Source of the DNA: Tomitella biformata AHU 1821
GTDB lineage: Bacteria; Actinomycetota; Actinomycetes; Mycobacteriales; Mycobacteriaceae
Direction of reading: 5' to 3'
DNA length: 64,000 bases
Assembly (NCBI RefSeq): GCF_000524475.1
Contig: NZ_BAVQ01000022.1
Coordinates: 60,336-124,335, forward strand
The notes under the pieces are model-generated. The model worked only from the letters and a program-made list of their open reading frames with translations, ran no database searches and was not told the DNA's origin. Below, piece after piece: positions 9,252 to 18,489 of the stretch (its first letter is position 1; every line of letters starts with the position of its first letter). The position numbers and the translations under genes were made by a program.

Positions 9252-10463
9252 GTGTCCGCCCGGTTGGCCGCGGACGTCGTCGAGCTTCGACTGCTGGGAC
9301 ACATCACCCTGCGCGACCCCATCTGCGGCGCGGACAAGGCCGCCGCCCGCTGGCTGCACAGCCACTCGGCCGATTCCCTCGCCGAGTCCCGCACCGAGGT
9401 GACCTTCGCGATCCGCATCTGCGAGCACCACCCGGTCCTGGCCTGCTACGCCCACGCCGAGATCAGCCGCCGAGTGGCCAAGCGGATCCTCCAATTCCTG
9501 GCCTATCCGCCCAAGAATCTCGACGAGGAGCACATCCCCGCCGTCCGGGACCGGCTGCTGAAGGCCGCCCGCACCCGAGACCCGCAGCAGCTCCTCGAGG
9601 AGGAGGAACGCCTCCGGCAGGCCTTCAGCGACGATGTCCCGCCGTCCGCGGACCACGACCGCAATCGGCTCACCATCGACGAGCTCCTTGGCCGCGTGAT
9701 CGTCCAGGGCGACCTCGACGCCGAGACGGGCGCAAAACTTCAGGAGGCGTTGTCCCCGTTCATGGTCCCCCGGCCCGAGCCCGACGGCGCCCCCGATAGG
9801 CGCCCTACCCCGCAGCGCCGGGCCGAGGCGCTGAGCGACCTCCTCGACGCGGCCCTGGCCGCCGCGAACTTCCCCAACCTCAACGGGGAGCGCCCCCGCC
9901 TGATGGTGGATATCCCCCTCGAAGACCTGATGCGCGGCATCCCCACCCACGAGGAGCGCATCGCGATGATCCGCAATGGCCGCATCGACGAGTACTTCGC
10001 CGCTAATCCCGTGGGCTGGAACCACTGGATGGGCGCGGTCTCCCTCGCGACAGCGCAGCGCCTCGCGTGCGACTGCGAGCTGACGATGATCGGGACCGAC
10101 GAGCACGGCGCGCCGCTGACCGTCCACACCGGCGACCGGTTCGCGTCCAAGCGCCACCGCCAAGCCCTCGCGCACCGCGATCGCGGCTGCGCCTTCCCCC
10201 GGTGCAACCGCCCCGCGTCGATGACGCAAGCCCACCACATGGTGTTCTGGGAGCACGGTGGCCATACCCAGATCGACAACCTCGTGTCCCTGTGCGGGGA
10301 ACACCACCGGGCCGTCCACCACCACGGCTGGCACGTGGCGATGGCCAAGAACCGGTTCCCGGTGTTCCGGCCGCCGCCCAAGTTCGACCCGCTCCGGCGA
10401 TGGTTGAACTCCGCTGGCGAGCACGTCGATGGGCCCGAAGCGCCGCCGGGTGAAATCGGTTGA
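9252..10463 (+). CDS. DUF222 / HNH endonuclease domain protein (13E12 repeat family), N-terminus frameshifted
   Basis: The main frame gives 403 residues: a DUF222 region (LRLLGHITLRDPICGADKAAARWLH onward in pieces) and a C-terminal HNH domain (HRDRGCAFPRCNRP, AHHMVFWEHGG, LVSLCGEHHRAVH). Such proteins are multicopy in mycolate-bearing actinobacteria and usually lack a known role. The same frame stays open and protein-like upstream to 9165 (LGFDPERLSESVLYPRTAES) but has no start there. A second frame from ATG 9136 gives MGTAGIALDKQAIGLLADP and joins it if one C is added to the CCCC run at 9189-9192. The intact ancestral gene was therefore probably 9136-10463. Either a real frameshift, with re-initiation at the GTG used here, or a base-call error would explain this. 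Confidence 0.75.
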   Translation: MSARLAADVVELRLLGHITLRDPICGADKAAARWLHSHSADSLAESRTEVTFAIRICEHHPVLACYAHAEISRRVAKRILQFLAYPPKNLDEEHIPAVRDRLLKAARTRDPQQLLEEEERLRQAFSDDVPPSADHDRNRLTIDELLGRVIVQGDLDAETGAKLQEALSPFMVPRPEPDGAPDRRPTPQRRAEALSDLLDAALAAANFPNLNGERPRLMVDIPLEDLMRGIPTHEERIAMIRNGRIDEYFAANPVGWNHWMGAVSLATAQRLACDCELTMIGTDEHGAPLTVHTGDRFASKRHRQALAHRDRGCAFPRCNRPASMTQAHHMVFWEHGGHTQIDNLVSLCGEHHRAVHHHGWHVAMAKNRFPVFRPPPKFDPLRRWLNSAGEHVDGPEAPPGEIG

Positions 10464-10490
10464 ATCCTGCCCAGCCCCAAATACGCGAAA

Positions 10491-10516
10491 CCCCCACCGG
10501 GATGTCCCGATGGGGG
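10491..10516. terminator. Bidirectional terminator hairpin
   Basis: CCCCCACCGGGAT and GTCCCGATGGGGG pair almost perfectly (two mismatches) with almost no loop. The structure lies between the converging HNH and GlsB-type genes, so it probably ends both transcripts. Confidence 0.65.
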
Positions 10517-10544
10517 CCGCGCCAGGTCGAGAGGAAGCTGCTCG

Positions 10545-10805
10545 CTAGCCCTTCTTCGCAGTCAACGCGGTGTAGCCGAGCGTCAGGACGGCAGCCGCAG
10601 CGATGCTGATGATCCAGCGGATCCAGTCGATCCCACCGGTCTCGCCATTGCCGATCATGCCCCAGATCCAGTAGCCGATCAGAGCGCCAGCAATGCCGAG
10701 CACCACTGTGATGACCCAGCCCATCGCCTGTTTTCCGGGGATCACCAGGCGCGCGAGCACACCGATGATGGCGCCGAAAATGATGGTTCCGATTATTGAT
10801 CCCAT
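10545..10805 (-). CDS. GlsB/YeaQ/YmgE family stress-response membrane protein
   Basis: An 86-residue, very hydrophobic protein with three predicted membrane segments. It has the family signature IIFGAIIGVLARLVIPGKQ followed by VVLGIAGALIGYWI. This family was earlier called transglycosylase-associated; its members are small inner-membrane proteins induced by stress, with no proven enzymatic role. A strong ribosome site (AGAGGAAAA) precedes the ATG. The gene is monocistronic: a terminator hairpin follows it and an AT-rich region of about 175 bp precedes it. Confidence 0.88.
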   Translation of the reverse strand: MGSIIGTIIFGAIIGVLARLVIPGKQAMGWVITVVLGIAGALIGYWIWGMIGNGETGGIDWIRWIISIAAAAVLTLGYTALTAKKG

Positions 10806-10982
10806 GTCATTTTCCTCTCACATCGTTGAAGGTTGGCCTATTGAGCTTGAGACAGTCAGCCCAACACAAAATCTATCTGACACAGAAAATTTCCACTGTG
10901 CAACGGCAGAATTGTTACCAACCGTGACGCCTCGACGGGCTGAATCTCACTGGTCACGCGGGCCTGCGGCTAAGGTGCATTC

Positions 10983-12131
10983 ATGTTCGACGCACCCGAA
11001 TACGGCACCCGCACCCTCTCCGACCTGCTCCCGAGCGTGTTGGCGGGACTCGGGGTGCCCGGCGAGGCCGACCGGCTGGGGCTGGGCCTCGACGGCGTCC
11101 GGCGGGTGTGCGTGCTGCTGGTCGACGGCCTCGGCGCCCGTCAATTGGCCGCCCGCCCCGACGCGGCGCCGTTCCTGACCTCCGCCGCCCCACGCGTGAT
11201 CACCACCGGATTCCCGTCGACCACCGCGGTCAGCCTGAGCTCCATCGGCACGGGGCTGACCCCAGGCGAGCATGGGCTCGTCGGCTACCTGATGTCCGTG
11301 CCCGGGTTCGACCGGGCGATGAATCCGCTGCAGTGGAAGCTGCACGGGCAGGGTGATCATGTGGATCTGTTGGAGGCGCTGCCCCCGGAGCAGTTCCAGC
11401 CGCGGCCCACTGTCTTCGAACGCGCGGCGGAGCACGGCATCGCGGTCACGAAGGTCGCCCCCGGCTATCAGGCCAAATCCGGGCTGACTCGAGCCGCACT
11501 GCGCGGCGGCGAGTTCGCGGCCCGCTTCTCCATCGGCGACCTCGCGGCGATGGCCGCGGACGGCCTGCGCAAGGGCGACCGCGCCCTCGTCTACGCCTAC
11601 CACGGCGATCTCGACCTGACCGGGCACATCCGTGGGCCTGAGAGCGACTCGTGGGCAGCCGAACTCGCGCAGGTGGATCTGCTCGCCAAGGCCATCGCGG
11701 AGCGGATGCCCCCCGACGCGGCGCTGCTTGTCACGGCGGACCACGGCATGGTGCAGATCCAGGATCCTTTCGACCTGGACGCCCCCGACCATGCCGAGAT
11801 GCTCGACGGAGTGCGGATTGTGGGCGGCGAGCCCCGCGCCCGCCATATCTACACCGATGCCGGCGCCGCCCCGGATGTGCGGGCCAGGTGGGCGGAGACG
11901 CTCGGCGCGGACTATCACGTGCTGCTCGGCGCGGATGTCATCGATCGCGGCTGGTTCGGCCCCACCGTCACCGATGACGCGCGCGCCCGGATCGGCGACG
12001 TGCTGGCCGTCGCCGCTGGCCGGGGCGCGCTGATCCGGCGAGGCTATGAGCCGATCCAGTCGCAGTTGGTCGGCCACCACGGCTCGCTGACACCCGTCGA
12101 ACGCGAGATCCCGCTGCTCGAGTTCCGCTAG
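10983..12131 (+). CDS. Alkaline phosphatase superfamily nucleotide pyrophosphatase/phosphodiesterase
   Basis: A 382-residue cytosolic protein of the AlkP superfamily (phosphodiesterase/nucleotide pyrophosphatase branch). The metal and nucleophile motifs are visible: VLLVDGLGARQL near residue 45, TTGFPSTTAVSLSSIGTG with the nucleophilic threonine near residue 80, YAYHGDLDLTGH near 205, and LLVTADHGMVQ near 250. It hydrolyses phosphodiester or pyrophosphate bonds; the natural substrate is unknown. It ends 9 bp before the histidine kinase gene and may be co-transcribed with it. Confidence 0.85.
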   Translation: MFDAPEYGTRTLSDLLPSVLAGLGVPGEADRLGLGLDGVRRVCVLLVDGLGARQLAARPDAAPFLTSAAPRVITTGFPSTTAVSLSSIGTGLTPGEHGLVGYLMSVPGFDRAMNPLQWKLHGQGDHVDLLEALPPEQFQPRPTVFERAAEHGIAVTKVAPGYQAKSGLTRAALRGGEFAARFSIGDLAAMAADGLRKGDRALVYAYHGDLDLTGHIRGPESDSWAAELAQVDLLAKAIAERMPPDAALLVTADHGMVQIQDPFDLDAPDHAEMLDGVRIVGGEPRARHIYTDAGAAPDVRARWAETLGADYHVLLGADVIDRGWFGPTVTDDARARIGDVLAVAAGRGALIRRGYEPIQSQLVGHHGSLTPVEREIPLLEFR

Positions 12132-12140
12132 GCGGGCACG

Positions 12141-13355
12141 GTGACCACGGACGTCCTGATCCTGCTGATCGTCGTCGCGGTGCTCGCCGCGGCCGTGCTC
12201 ATCGTGTGGGTGCGCAGCCACCAATCATTCAGCACCCCCACCGAGCGCGCCGTTCACAACGCCCTGCATACGGCGTCGTTGGCCGCCCGGCCCCTGCGGC
12301 GCGGACTCAACACCGAATCCGCGACGGAGGCCGCGCCCCACCTGCGTGAGTTGACCGGCGCCGCGGGCCTCGGGATCACCGACGCCGACGGCACCCTGCT
12401 GACCTGGCACGGTGATTTTCCCGAGCTGGCGGAGCAGTTCTGCGCGGCGGCGCTGCGGGCGGTCGCTGGCGAACGGCGGATCCTCCTGCAGCGCTCCGAA
12501 CTGCAACACGCCGGGCTGGGCACGACGGCGGCGCGGGCGCTGATCGTGCAGCCCCTGATCGTGGAGGATGCCGGCGTGATCGGCGTGCTGGGAGTCCTCA
12601 GCACCGAGTCCCCAGTGCCAGGCATGCTCGGGGCGATCTCCGAGGTGGCCCGCTACGCGTGCGGACAGATCGAACTGGCCGAGCTCGACACGTCCCGGGC
12701 GCGTCTGGACCGCGCCGAGGTCCGGGCCCTGCGCGCGCAGATCAGCCCCCACTTCATCTACAACGCGCTGAACACGGTCGCCTCCTTCGTGCGCACCGAC
12801 CCCGACCAGGCCCGCGAGTTGATCCTCGAGTTCGCCGACTTCACCCGATACTCCTTCCGCTCCGCCGGCGAGTACACCGTGCTGGCCGACGAGTTACGCA
12901 ACGTCGACCGCTACCTGACCCTCGAGCGTGCCCGCTTCGGCGACACCCTCGAGGTCCGTGTGCAGGTCTCACCGGAGGTGCTCGGCGTGGTGCTGCCATT
13001 CCTGGCACTGCAGCCACTGGTGGAGAACGCGGTGCGGCACGGCATCGCAGGCCTGGGCCGCGGCGTGATCTCCGTGGTGGCCGCAGACGAGGGCGCAGAC
13101 TGCGTGATCAGCGTCGAGGACGACGGCATCGGCATGGATCCCGAGTTGCTGCGCTCCGGCGGGCTCGATGCCACCGAGACTGTCCCCGGCCAGCCCAGCT
13201 CGCTCGAATCCGCCCACGTCGGCCTGGCCAATGTGGACGACCGGCTCCGGGCAGCCTTCGGCAACGACTACGGCCTGGTGGTCGAGACTGCCCCCGGCGC
13301 GGGCACCAAGGTCAGCATGCGCATCCCCAAGTTCCGCCCGGGAATCACTGCCTGA
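12141..13355 (+). CDS. LytS/YehU-type sensor histidine kinase
   Basis: A 404-residue sensor kinase: one N-terminal membrane helix (residues about 5-25), a GAF-like domain (about 60-170), then a His_kinase/HATPase module. The phospho-acceptor box is ISPHFIYNALNTVASFVR and the nucleotide boxes are LVENAVRHGIAG and VEDDGIGMD. Kinases of this class partner LytTR regulators, and one lies 26 bp downstream. Two carboxylate-type symporters follow, like the pyruvate-sensing BtsSR and YpdAB systems of E. coli, so a small carboxylate is the likely signal. Translation starts at GTG 12141. Confidence 0.88.
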   Translation: MTTDVLILLIVVAVLAAAVLIVWVRSHQSFSTPTERAVHNALHTASLAARPLRRGLNTESATEAAPHLRELTGAAGLGITDADGTLLTWHGDFPELAEQFCAAALRAVAGERRILLQRSELQHAGLGTTAARALIVQPLIVEDAGVIGVLGVLSTESPVPGMLGAISEVARYACGQIELAELDTSRARLDRAEVRALRAQISPHFIYNALNTVASFVRTDPDQARELILEFADFTRYSFRSAGEYTVLADELRNVDRYLTLERARFGDTLEVRVQVSPEVLGVVLPFLALQPLVENAVRHGIAGLGRGVISVVAADEGADCVISVEDDGIGMDPELLRSGGLDATETVPGQPSSLESAHVGLANVDDRLRAAFGNDYGLVVETAPGAGTKVSMRIPKFRPGITA

Positions 13356-13381
13356 CCAGCCCGCGACGGCGCGCGTCGCGC

Positions 13382-14227
13382 ATGGCACGATGGGGCACTG
13401 TGACGCCCGACACTGACCGCACCCCCGGCCTCCCCCCTTCCCCCGGACTGTCGGTGCTGGTGGTCGACGACGAGCAGCCGGCGGTGGCCGAGCTGCGGTA
13501 TCTGCTGCGCCGCCAGCCCGCCATCGGGGAGATCGCGTCCGCCTCCGACTCCACGACCGCGTTGCGGATCATCAAAGACCGCCTCGGCCTCCTCGACGTC
13601 GTGTTCCTCGACATCAACATGCCGGGCCTCGACGGCTTCGAGCTGGCCGGGGTGCTCGCCGCGTTCACCGAGCCGCCGCTGATCGTGTTCGTCACCGCCC
13701 ACGAGGACCGGGCTGTGGGCGCCTTCGAGCTCGGCGCGGTCGACTACCTGCTCAAGCCGCTACGCGAGGAGCGCCTGGCCGCGACCATCCGCCGGATCTT
13801 GAACCGCCGAGCCGCCGCCGAGCCGCCCGTCCCGGCGCAGGACCCGGCGGACGGGCTCGCCGACGACGTGATCGCTGTCGAGCTGGGCGGCCTGACGACG
13901 ATGGTGCACCGGCAGGCCGTCGCCTGGCTGGCCGCGGAGGGCGACTACACCCGCCTGCACACCGCCACCGGCACCCACCTGGTCCGCATACCAATCTCGA
14001 CCCTCGAGGCCCGCTGGCACGACGCCGGCTTCCAACGGGTGCACCGGTCCTATGCCGTCTCGCTGCGGCTGGTCACCGGCATCCGCACCATCGGCACCGG
14101 CACCGTGGTGTACATCGCCGCCGGTCCCGGCGAGACGCCGGTGGAGCTGCCCGTGAGCCGGCGCCTGACCCGGGAGCTGAAGGACCGCCTGGTCCGCGCA
14201 CACCACATCGGCCGGGGCGAACCGTGA
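13382..14227 (+). CDS. LytTR family response regulator
   Basis: About 281 residues: an N-terminal receiver (LVVDDEQPAVAELRYLL; phospho-acceptor in VVFLDINMPGLDGFEL; conserved lysine in VDYLLKPLREER) and a C-terminal LytTR DNA-binding domain from about residue 175 (VAWLAAEGDYTRLHTATG, then FQRVHRSYAVSL). It is the cognate regulator of the upstream LytS-type kinase and probably activates the downstream transporters. The start is ambiguous between ATG 13382 and GTG 13400; the GTG has a purine-rich GGGG four bases upstream. Its stop overlaps the next gene start (GTGA). Confidence 0.88.
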   Translation: MARWGTVTPDTDRTPGLPPSPGLSVLVVDDEQPAVAELRYLLRRQPAIGEIASASDSTTALRIIKDRLGLLDVVFLDINMPGLDGFELAGVLAAFTEPPLIVFVTAHEDRAVGAFELGAVDYLLKPLREERLAATIRRILNRRAAAEPPVPAQDPADGLADDVIAVELGGLTTMVHRQAVAWLAAEGDYTRLHTATGTHLVRIPISTLEARWHDAGFQRVHRSYAVSLRLVTGIRTIGTGTVVYIAAGPGETPVELPVSRRLTRELKDRLVRAHHIGRGEP

Positions 14228-14592
14228 TTGGGCGTGGCCGGGCCCCCCGCGAGCGCGTGGTGCTGGCCGAGCGCGTGGGCGCCCGCATGGTCCGCACCCG
14301 CGTGGAGGTGCAGCAGCAGACCGCGTTCGGCGACGCCATGGTGCGGGCACTCATGCGCGCCCAACTGCTGCTCGCCATGCGCCTGGCCGCGGGCACCGCA
14401 CTCTCCCTGTGCGCGCTCCCCCTGCTGATGCTCGCGTTCCCCGTCCTCACCGAGGCTGCGGTGCTCGGCATCAAGCTGCCGTGGCTGGTGCTCGGCGTCG
14501 GCGTCTATCCCGCCCTCTACATCGTGGGCCGCCGCTATATCCGGCAGGCCGAGCGGATCGAGGCGGAGTTCGCCGAGCTGGCCGATGAATAG
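14224..14592 (+). CDS. Small two-helix membrane protein preceding symporter
   Basis: A 122-residue protein with a basic N-terminus, two hydrophobic segments (about residues 47-75 and 78-100) and an acidic tail ending AEFAELADE. It overlaps the response regulator by 4 nt and the symporter by 8 nt, so it is translated as part of this block. In position it resembles the DUF485 protein that precedes the second symporter, and an accessory role in transport is possible. I do not recognise a named family. Confidence 0.7.
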   Translation: MIGRGRAPRERVVLAERVGARMVRTRVEVQQQTAFGDAMVRALMRAQLLLAMRLAAGTALSLCALPLLMLAFPVLTEAAVLGIKLPWLVLGVGVYPALYIVGRRYIRQAERIEAEFAELADE

Positions 14593-16324
14593 CGGCATGC
14601 CCGTGGCGACTGTGGCCGCTGTCGTCCTCACCGCCGTGGCTACGGTGGTCGTCGGCGCGTACGGGGTGCGGATGGCCCGCACCACCTCCGACTTCCTGGT
14701 GGCCTCCCGCACCGTCAGCTCGCGCTGGAACGCGGCCGCGATCTCCGGCGAATACCTTTCCGCCGCATCGTTCCTGGGGGTGGCGGGGCTGATCGCCAAG
14801 TACGGCGCCGACGCGCTCTGGTACCCGATCGGGTTCACCGCCGGCTACCTCGGGCTGCTGCTCTTCGTGGCCGCGCCGCTGCGGCGGTCCGGCGCCTACA
14901 CCGTGCCGGACTTCGCGGAGTTCCGGCTGGGCTCGACGGCCTTGCGCAAGCTGGCGATGGTGGTGGTCATCATCATCTGCGTGCTCTACACCGTGCCCCA
15001 ATTCCAGGGCGCGGGCCTAGCGCTCGGCATCGTGCTGGGCATCCCCCGCTGGGTGGGCGCCGCCGCCGTGGGCCTGATCGTGATCGCGAACGTCGTCGGC
15101 GGCGGCATGCGCTCAATCACCTTTGTGCAGGCCTTCCAATATTGGCTCAAGCTCACCGCTATCGCGATCCCCGCGCTGGTGCTCGCGGCCCACCTACTCG
15201 GCGCGAACCCCTTCGCCGCGCCAGCGGGAGCCACCACCGCCGCCGCGGTGTTCGCCGCGGACACCACCGTCTCCGTGACCACCACGGTGCGCGCGGAGGT
15301 CGGCGCGCCCATCACCGTCCTCGAGGACGGCGCCGCCCGCACCTTGGCCGCCGGCGAGCACGAGTTCGCGTCGGGCACGGAGGTGGTCTTCCCGGCCGGC
15401 GCCACCGTCCCCGGCATCGCCGCGACCCCCCCGACCACGGCCGCCTGGATGACCCCGGGCTGGGGTTTCGGCGGCGCGCACCCGTTGTTCCAGGTGCTCT
15501 CCCTCATCGTCGGCATCTTCCTCGGCACAATGGGCCTGCCACATGTGCTCGTGCGGTTCTACACCAACCCCGACGGGCGGGCGGCGCGTGCGACCGCCCT
15601 GTCCGTGATCGCGCTGCTCGGGCTGTTCTACCTCTTTCCGACGATTCTCGGCGTCCTCACCAGGCTGTGGGCTCCGCAGCTGCTGCTCACCGGGGCGTCC
15701 GACGCGGCCGTGCTGCTCTTGCCTGGCGCCTTGTTGTCCGGCTGGGTCGGCCAATCGCTGGCGGCCCTCGTCGCCGCGGGGGCCATCGCGGCCTTCCTAT
15801 CCACATCGTCCGGCCTCCTCGTCAGCGTCGCCGGCGTGTTGTCCACGGACGTGCTGCCGGGCCGGGTGCGGGACTTCCGCTTCGCCGCCGTCCTGGCCGG
15901 CGCTGTGCCGCTGGCGCTGGCGATCTTCACCCAGACGCTCGACCTCTCGCGGATCGTCGGCCTGGTGTTCGCCGTCGCGGCCTCGACCCTGTGCCCACTG
16001 CTGATGCTCGGGATCTGGTGGCGGGGGCTCACCGCCGCGGGCGCCGCCGCGGGGATGACGGCGGGCGGGCTAGTCTCCGGCGCCGCGATCCTCGTGACGG
16101 CGGGCGGCGGGCTCTCCGCCGAGCTCTGGGACGGCTGGCCCGCCGTGATCGTCAGTCATCCCGCCGCCGTGACCGTGCCCCTCGCGTTCCTGGTGATGAT
16201 CGGTGTCAGCCTGGCCACGCGCAAGGACGTGCCCCGCGATGTGGCCCGCCTTCTCACCCGCATGCATGTGCCGGAGAAATTGGGCGTCGGCGCGGACCGG
16301 GAGACGCGGCTCCGGCTCGATTGA
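14585..16324 (+). CDS. Sodium:solute symporter, acetate/carboxylate type (ActP/MctC-like)
   Basis: A 579-residue SSS-family transporter. It has the characteristic ISGEYLSAASFLGVAGLIAKYGAD near residue 55 (written here in part) and MGLPHVLVRFYTNPDGRAARAT near residue 320, typical of acetate permeases. About 13 membrane segments are expected. Between the helices near residues 205 and 295 there is an unusual Ala/Thr/Val-rich hydrophilic insert of about 85 residues not present in the second symporter. It overlaps the small membrane protein gene. Likely substrates are acetate, propionate or pyruvate. Confidence 0.88.
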   Translation: MNSGMPVATVAAVVLTAVATVVVGAYGVRMARTTSDFLVASRTVSSRWNAAAISGEYLSAASFLGVAGLIAKYGADALWYPIGFTAGYLGLLLFVAAPLRRSGAYTVPDFAEFRLGSTALRKLAMVVVIIICVLYTVPQFQGAGLALGIVLGIPRWVGAAAVGLIVIANVVGGGMRSITFVQAFQYWLKLTAIAIPALVLAAHLLGANPFAAPAGATTAAAVFAADTTVSVTTTVRAEVGAPITVLEDGAARTLAAGEHEFASGTEVVFPAGATVPGIAATPPTTAAWMTPGWGFGGAHPLFQVLSLIVGIFLGTMGLPHVLVRFYTNPDGRAARATALSVIALLGLFYLFPTILGVLTRLWAPQLLLTGASDAAVLLLPGALLSGWVGQSLAALVAAGAIAAFLSTSSGLLVSVAGVLSTDVLPGRVRDFRFAAVLAGAVPLALAIFTQTLDLSRIVGLVFAVAASTLCPLLMLGIWWRGLTAAGAAAGMTAGGLVSGAAILVTAGGGLSAELWDGWPAVIVSHPAAVTVPLAFLVMIGVSLATRKDVPRDVARLLTRMHVPEKLGVGADRETRLRLD

Positions 16325-16464
16325 GGGCACTCGCCGCGACCGCTCGTCGCCGCAGATTGACCGCTCACCGCTAATCCCGGCGTCTCGCCGCAAAGATTTT
16401 CGACGTGATGCATATCTCATTTAGTGTTCCGGGCACTAGCCCACCACAGTCGAGGAGGCCGATT

Positions 16465-16830
16465 ATGTCGGACACTATTGAGAACTCCAGCGGCCTGCCG
16501 CCTGAGCCGATATCGGCTGAGGCCCAGGCCTTCTTCGACATGCAGGAGCGGCCCGAGTTCCAGGAGCTGCGCAGCCGCCTGCGCCGCTTCGTGTTCCCCA
16601 TGACCGCATTCTTCCTGTCCTGGTATGCGCTCTACGTGCTGCTGGCGATGTACGCCACGGACTTCATGGCGCACAAGCTGTGGGGCGAGATCAACGTCGG
16701 CCTGGTGATGGGACTCGGCCAATTCGTCACCACGTTCGTCATCGCGGGCCTCTACGTCCGCTTCGCCACCCGCGACTTGGACCCGATCTCATCCAAGCTC
16801 CGCATCGAGATGGAAGGTAAGGGACTGTGA
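16465..16830 (+). CDS. DUF485 domain membrane protein
   Basis: A 121-residue protein with the DUF485 hallmark RPEFQELRSRLRRFVFPMTAFFLSWY (shown in part: FVFPMTAFFLSWYALYVLLA) and two membrane helices. DUF485 proteins (YjcH in E. coli) are encoded directly before acetate permease genes, as here. The ATG at 16465 follows GAGGAGG at 16452-16458; an upstream in-frame start at 16405 lacks such a site. Its stop overlaps the next start (GTGA). Confidence 0.9.
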   Translation: MSDTIENSSGLPPEPISAEAQAFFDMQERPEFQELRSRLRRFVFPMTAFFLSWYALYVLLAMYATDFMAHKLWGEINVGLVMGLGQFVTTFVIAGLYVRFATRDLDPISSKLRIEMEGKGL

Positions 16831-18470
16831 CCTCTCTAGGAACGTCCACCACGCTCCTCGCCGCGGACGGCGATGTCGGCAACCCGCTGCTCAATATCGC
16901 AATCTTCGCGGTCTTCGTGATCGTCACCATGGGGATCGTCATCCAGGTCAGCCGCAGCCCTAAGAAGGCCTCGGACTTCTACACCGGCGGCGGCCAGTTC
17001 TCCGGACCCCAGAACGGTTTCGCCATCGCCGGCGACTATCTCTCCGCCGCGTCCTTCCTCGGTATCGCCGGCGCGATCGCCGTCTACGGCTACGACGGCT
17101 TCCTCTACTCCATCGGCTTCCTCGTCGCCTGGCTCGTGGCGCTGATGCTCGTCGCCGAGCTGCTCCGCAACACCGGCCGGTTCACGATGGCCGACGTGCT
17201 CAGCTTCCGCCTCAACGAGCGCCCCGTGCGCATGGCGGCCGCGATCTCCACGCTCGTCGTCTCACTGTTCTACCTGCTGGCGCAGATGGCCGGCGCAGGC
17301 GGGCTCGTCGCACTGCTGCTCGACATCAACGACAAGCTCGGCCAGGCCATCGTCGTCGCCATCGTCGGCGTGCTGATGATCGCCTACGTCCTGATCGGCG
17401 GCATGAAGGGCACCACCTACGTGCAGATGGTCAAGGCCGTGCTGCTGATCCTCGGCGCGGCCATCATGTTCGTGCTGGTCCTGTTCGCAGTCCGCGGCAA
17501 CTTCTCCACACTGCTCGAGCAGGCGCAGACCGCCGCCAACGCGGCCGAGGGCGTCGACCATGATGTGCTGGCCCCCGGCTCGAAGTACGGCATCAGCGGG
17601 ATGACCAAGCTGGACTTCGTCTCCCTCGCCATCGCGCTCGTCCTCGGCACCGCCGGCCTGCCCCACGTGCTGATGCGCTTCTACACCGTCCCCACCGCCA
17701 AGGAGGCCCGCCGCTCCGTCACCTGGGCCATCGGCCTGATCGGCGCCTTCTACCTGTTCACGCTGGTCCTCGGTTTCGGCGCGATGAAGATGGTCGGCCC
17801 CGACGTCATCTTGAACGCCCCTGGCAAGGAGAACTCCGCGGCCCCGTTGCTGGCGTTCGAGCTCGGCGGCACGCTGTTCCTGGCGATCATCTCCGGCGTC
17901 GCGTTCGCCACGATCCTCGCCGTCGTCGCGGGCCTGGCCATCACCGCCTCCGCGTCCTTCGCCCACGACATCTACGCCAGCGTGATCAAGCGAGGCAAGG
18001 CCACGATCGAGCAGCAGGTGCGGGTCTCGCGCATCACCGTGGTGGTCATCGGCCTAGTCTCGATCGTGCTCGGCATCCTGGCGATGGGCCAAAATATCGC
18101 GTTCCTCGTGGCACTGGCCTTCGCCGTCGCCGCCTCCGCGAACCTGCCGACCCTGCTGTACTCGCTGTTCTGGCGCAAGTTCAACACCACCGGCGCGCTG
18201 TTCAGCATCTACGGCGGACTCATCAGCTGCCTCCTGCTGATCGTGTTCTCGCCGGCGGTCTCCGGCAAGGCGTCCTCGATGTTCCCCACCGTGGACTTCT
18301 CCTGGTTCCCCCTCGCCAACCCCGGGATCGTGTCGATCCCCCTGGCCTTCCTCCTCGGCATCGTCGGCACCTACGTCGGCCGCCATAAGAGGGAGGACCC
18401 GGCCAAGCAGGCCGAGATGGAGGTCCGCTCGCTGACCGGCATCGGCGTGGAGAAGGCGATCAGCCACTAG
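16827..18470 (+). CDS. Cation/acetate symporter (ActP/MctC-like)
   Basis: A 547-residue SSS-family transporter with IAGDYLSAASFLGIAGAIAVYGYDG near residue 70 (in part) and AGLPHVLMRFYTVPTAKEARRS near residue 280. These are hallmarks of bacterial acetate/monocarboxylate symporters. It is translationally coupled to the DUF485 gene through a GTGA overlap. A strong hairpin follows, ending the six-gene sensing and uptake block. Two related symporters downstream of one two-component system suggest uptake of different carboxylates or different affinities. Confidence 0.9.
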   Translation: MTSLGTSTTLLAADGDVGNPLLNIAIFAVFVIVTMGIVIQVSRSPKKASDFYTGGGQFSGPQNGFAIAGDYLSAASFLGIAGAIAVYGYDGFLYSIGFLVAWLVALMLVAELLRNTGRFTMADVLSFRLNERPVRMAAAISTLVVSLFYLLAQMAGAGGLVALLLDINDKLGQAIVVAIVGVLMIAYVLIGGMKGTTYVQMVKAVLLILGAAIMFVLVLFAVRGNFSTLLEQAQTAANAAEGVDHDVLAPGSKYGISGMTKLDFVSLAIALVLGTAGLPHVLMRFYTVPTAKEARRSVTWAIGLIGAFYLFTLVLGFGAMKMVGPDVILNAPGKENSAAPLLAFELGGTLFLAIISGVAFATILAVVAGLAITASASFAHDIYASVIKRGKATIEQQVRVSRITVVVIGLVSIVLGILAMGQNIAFLVALAFAVAASANLPTLLYSLFWRKFNTTGALFSIYGGLISCLLLIVFSPAVSGKASSMFPTVDFSWFPLANPGIVSIPLAFLLGIVGTYVGRHKREDPAKQAEMEVRSLTGIGVEKAISH

Positions 18471-18489
18471 CCCCCACTGCTCTGAGAAG

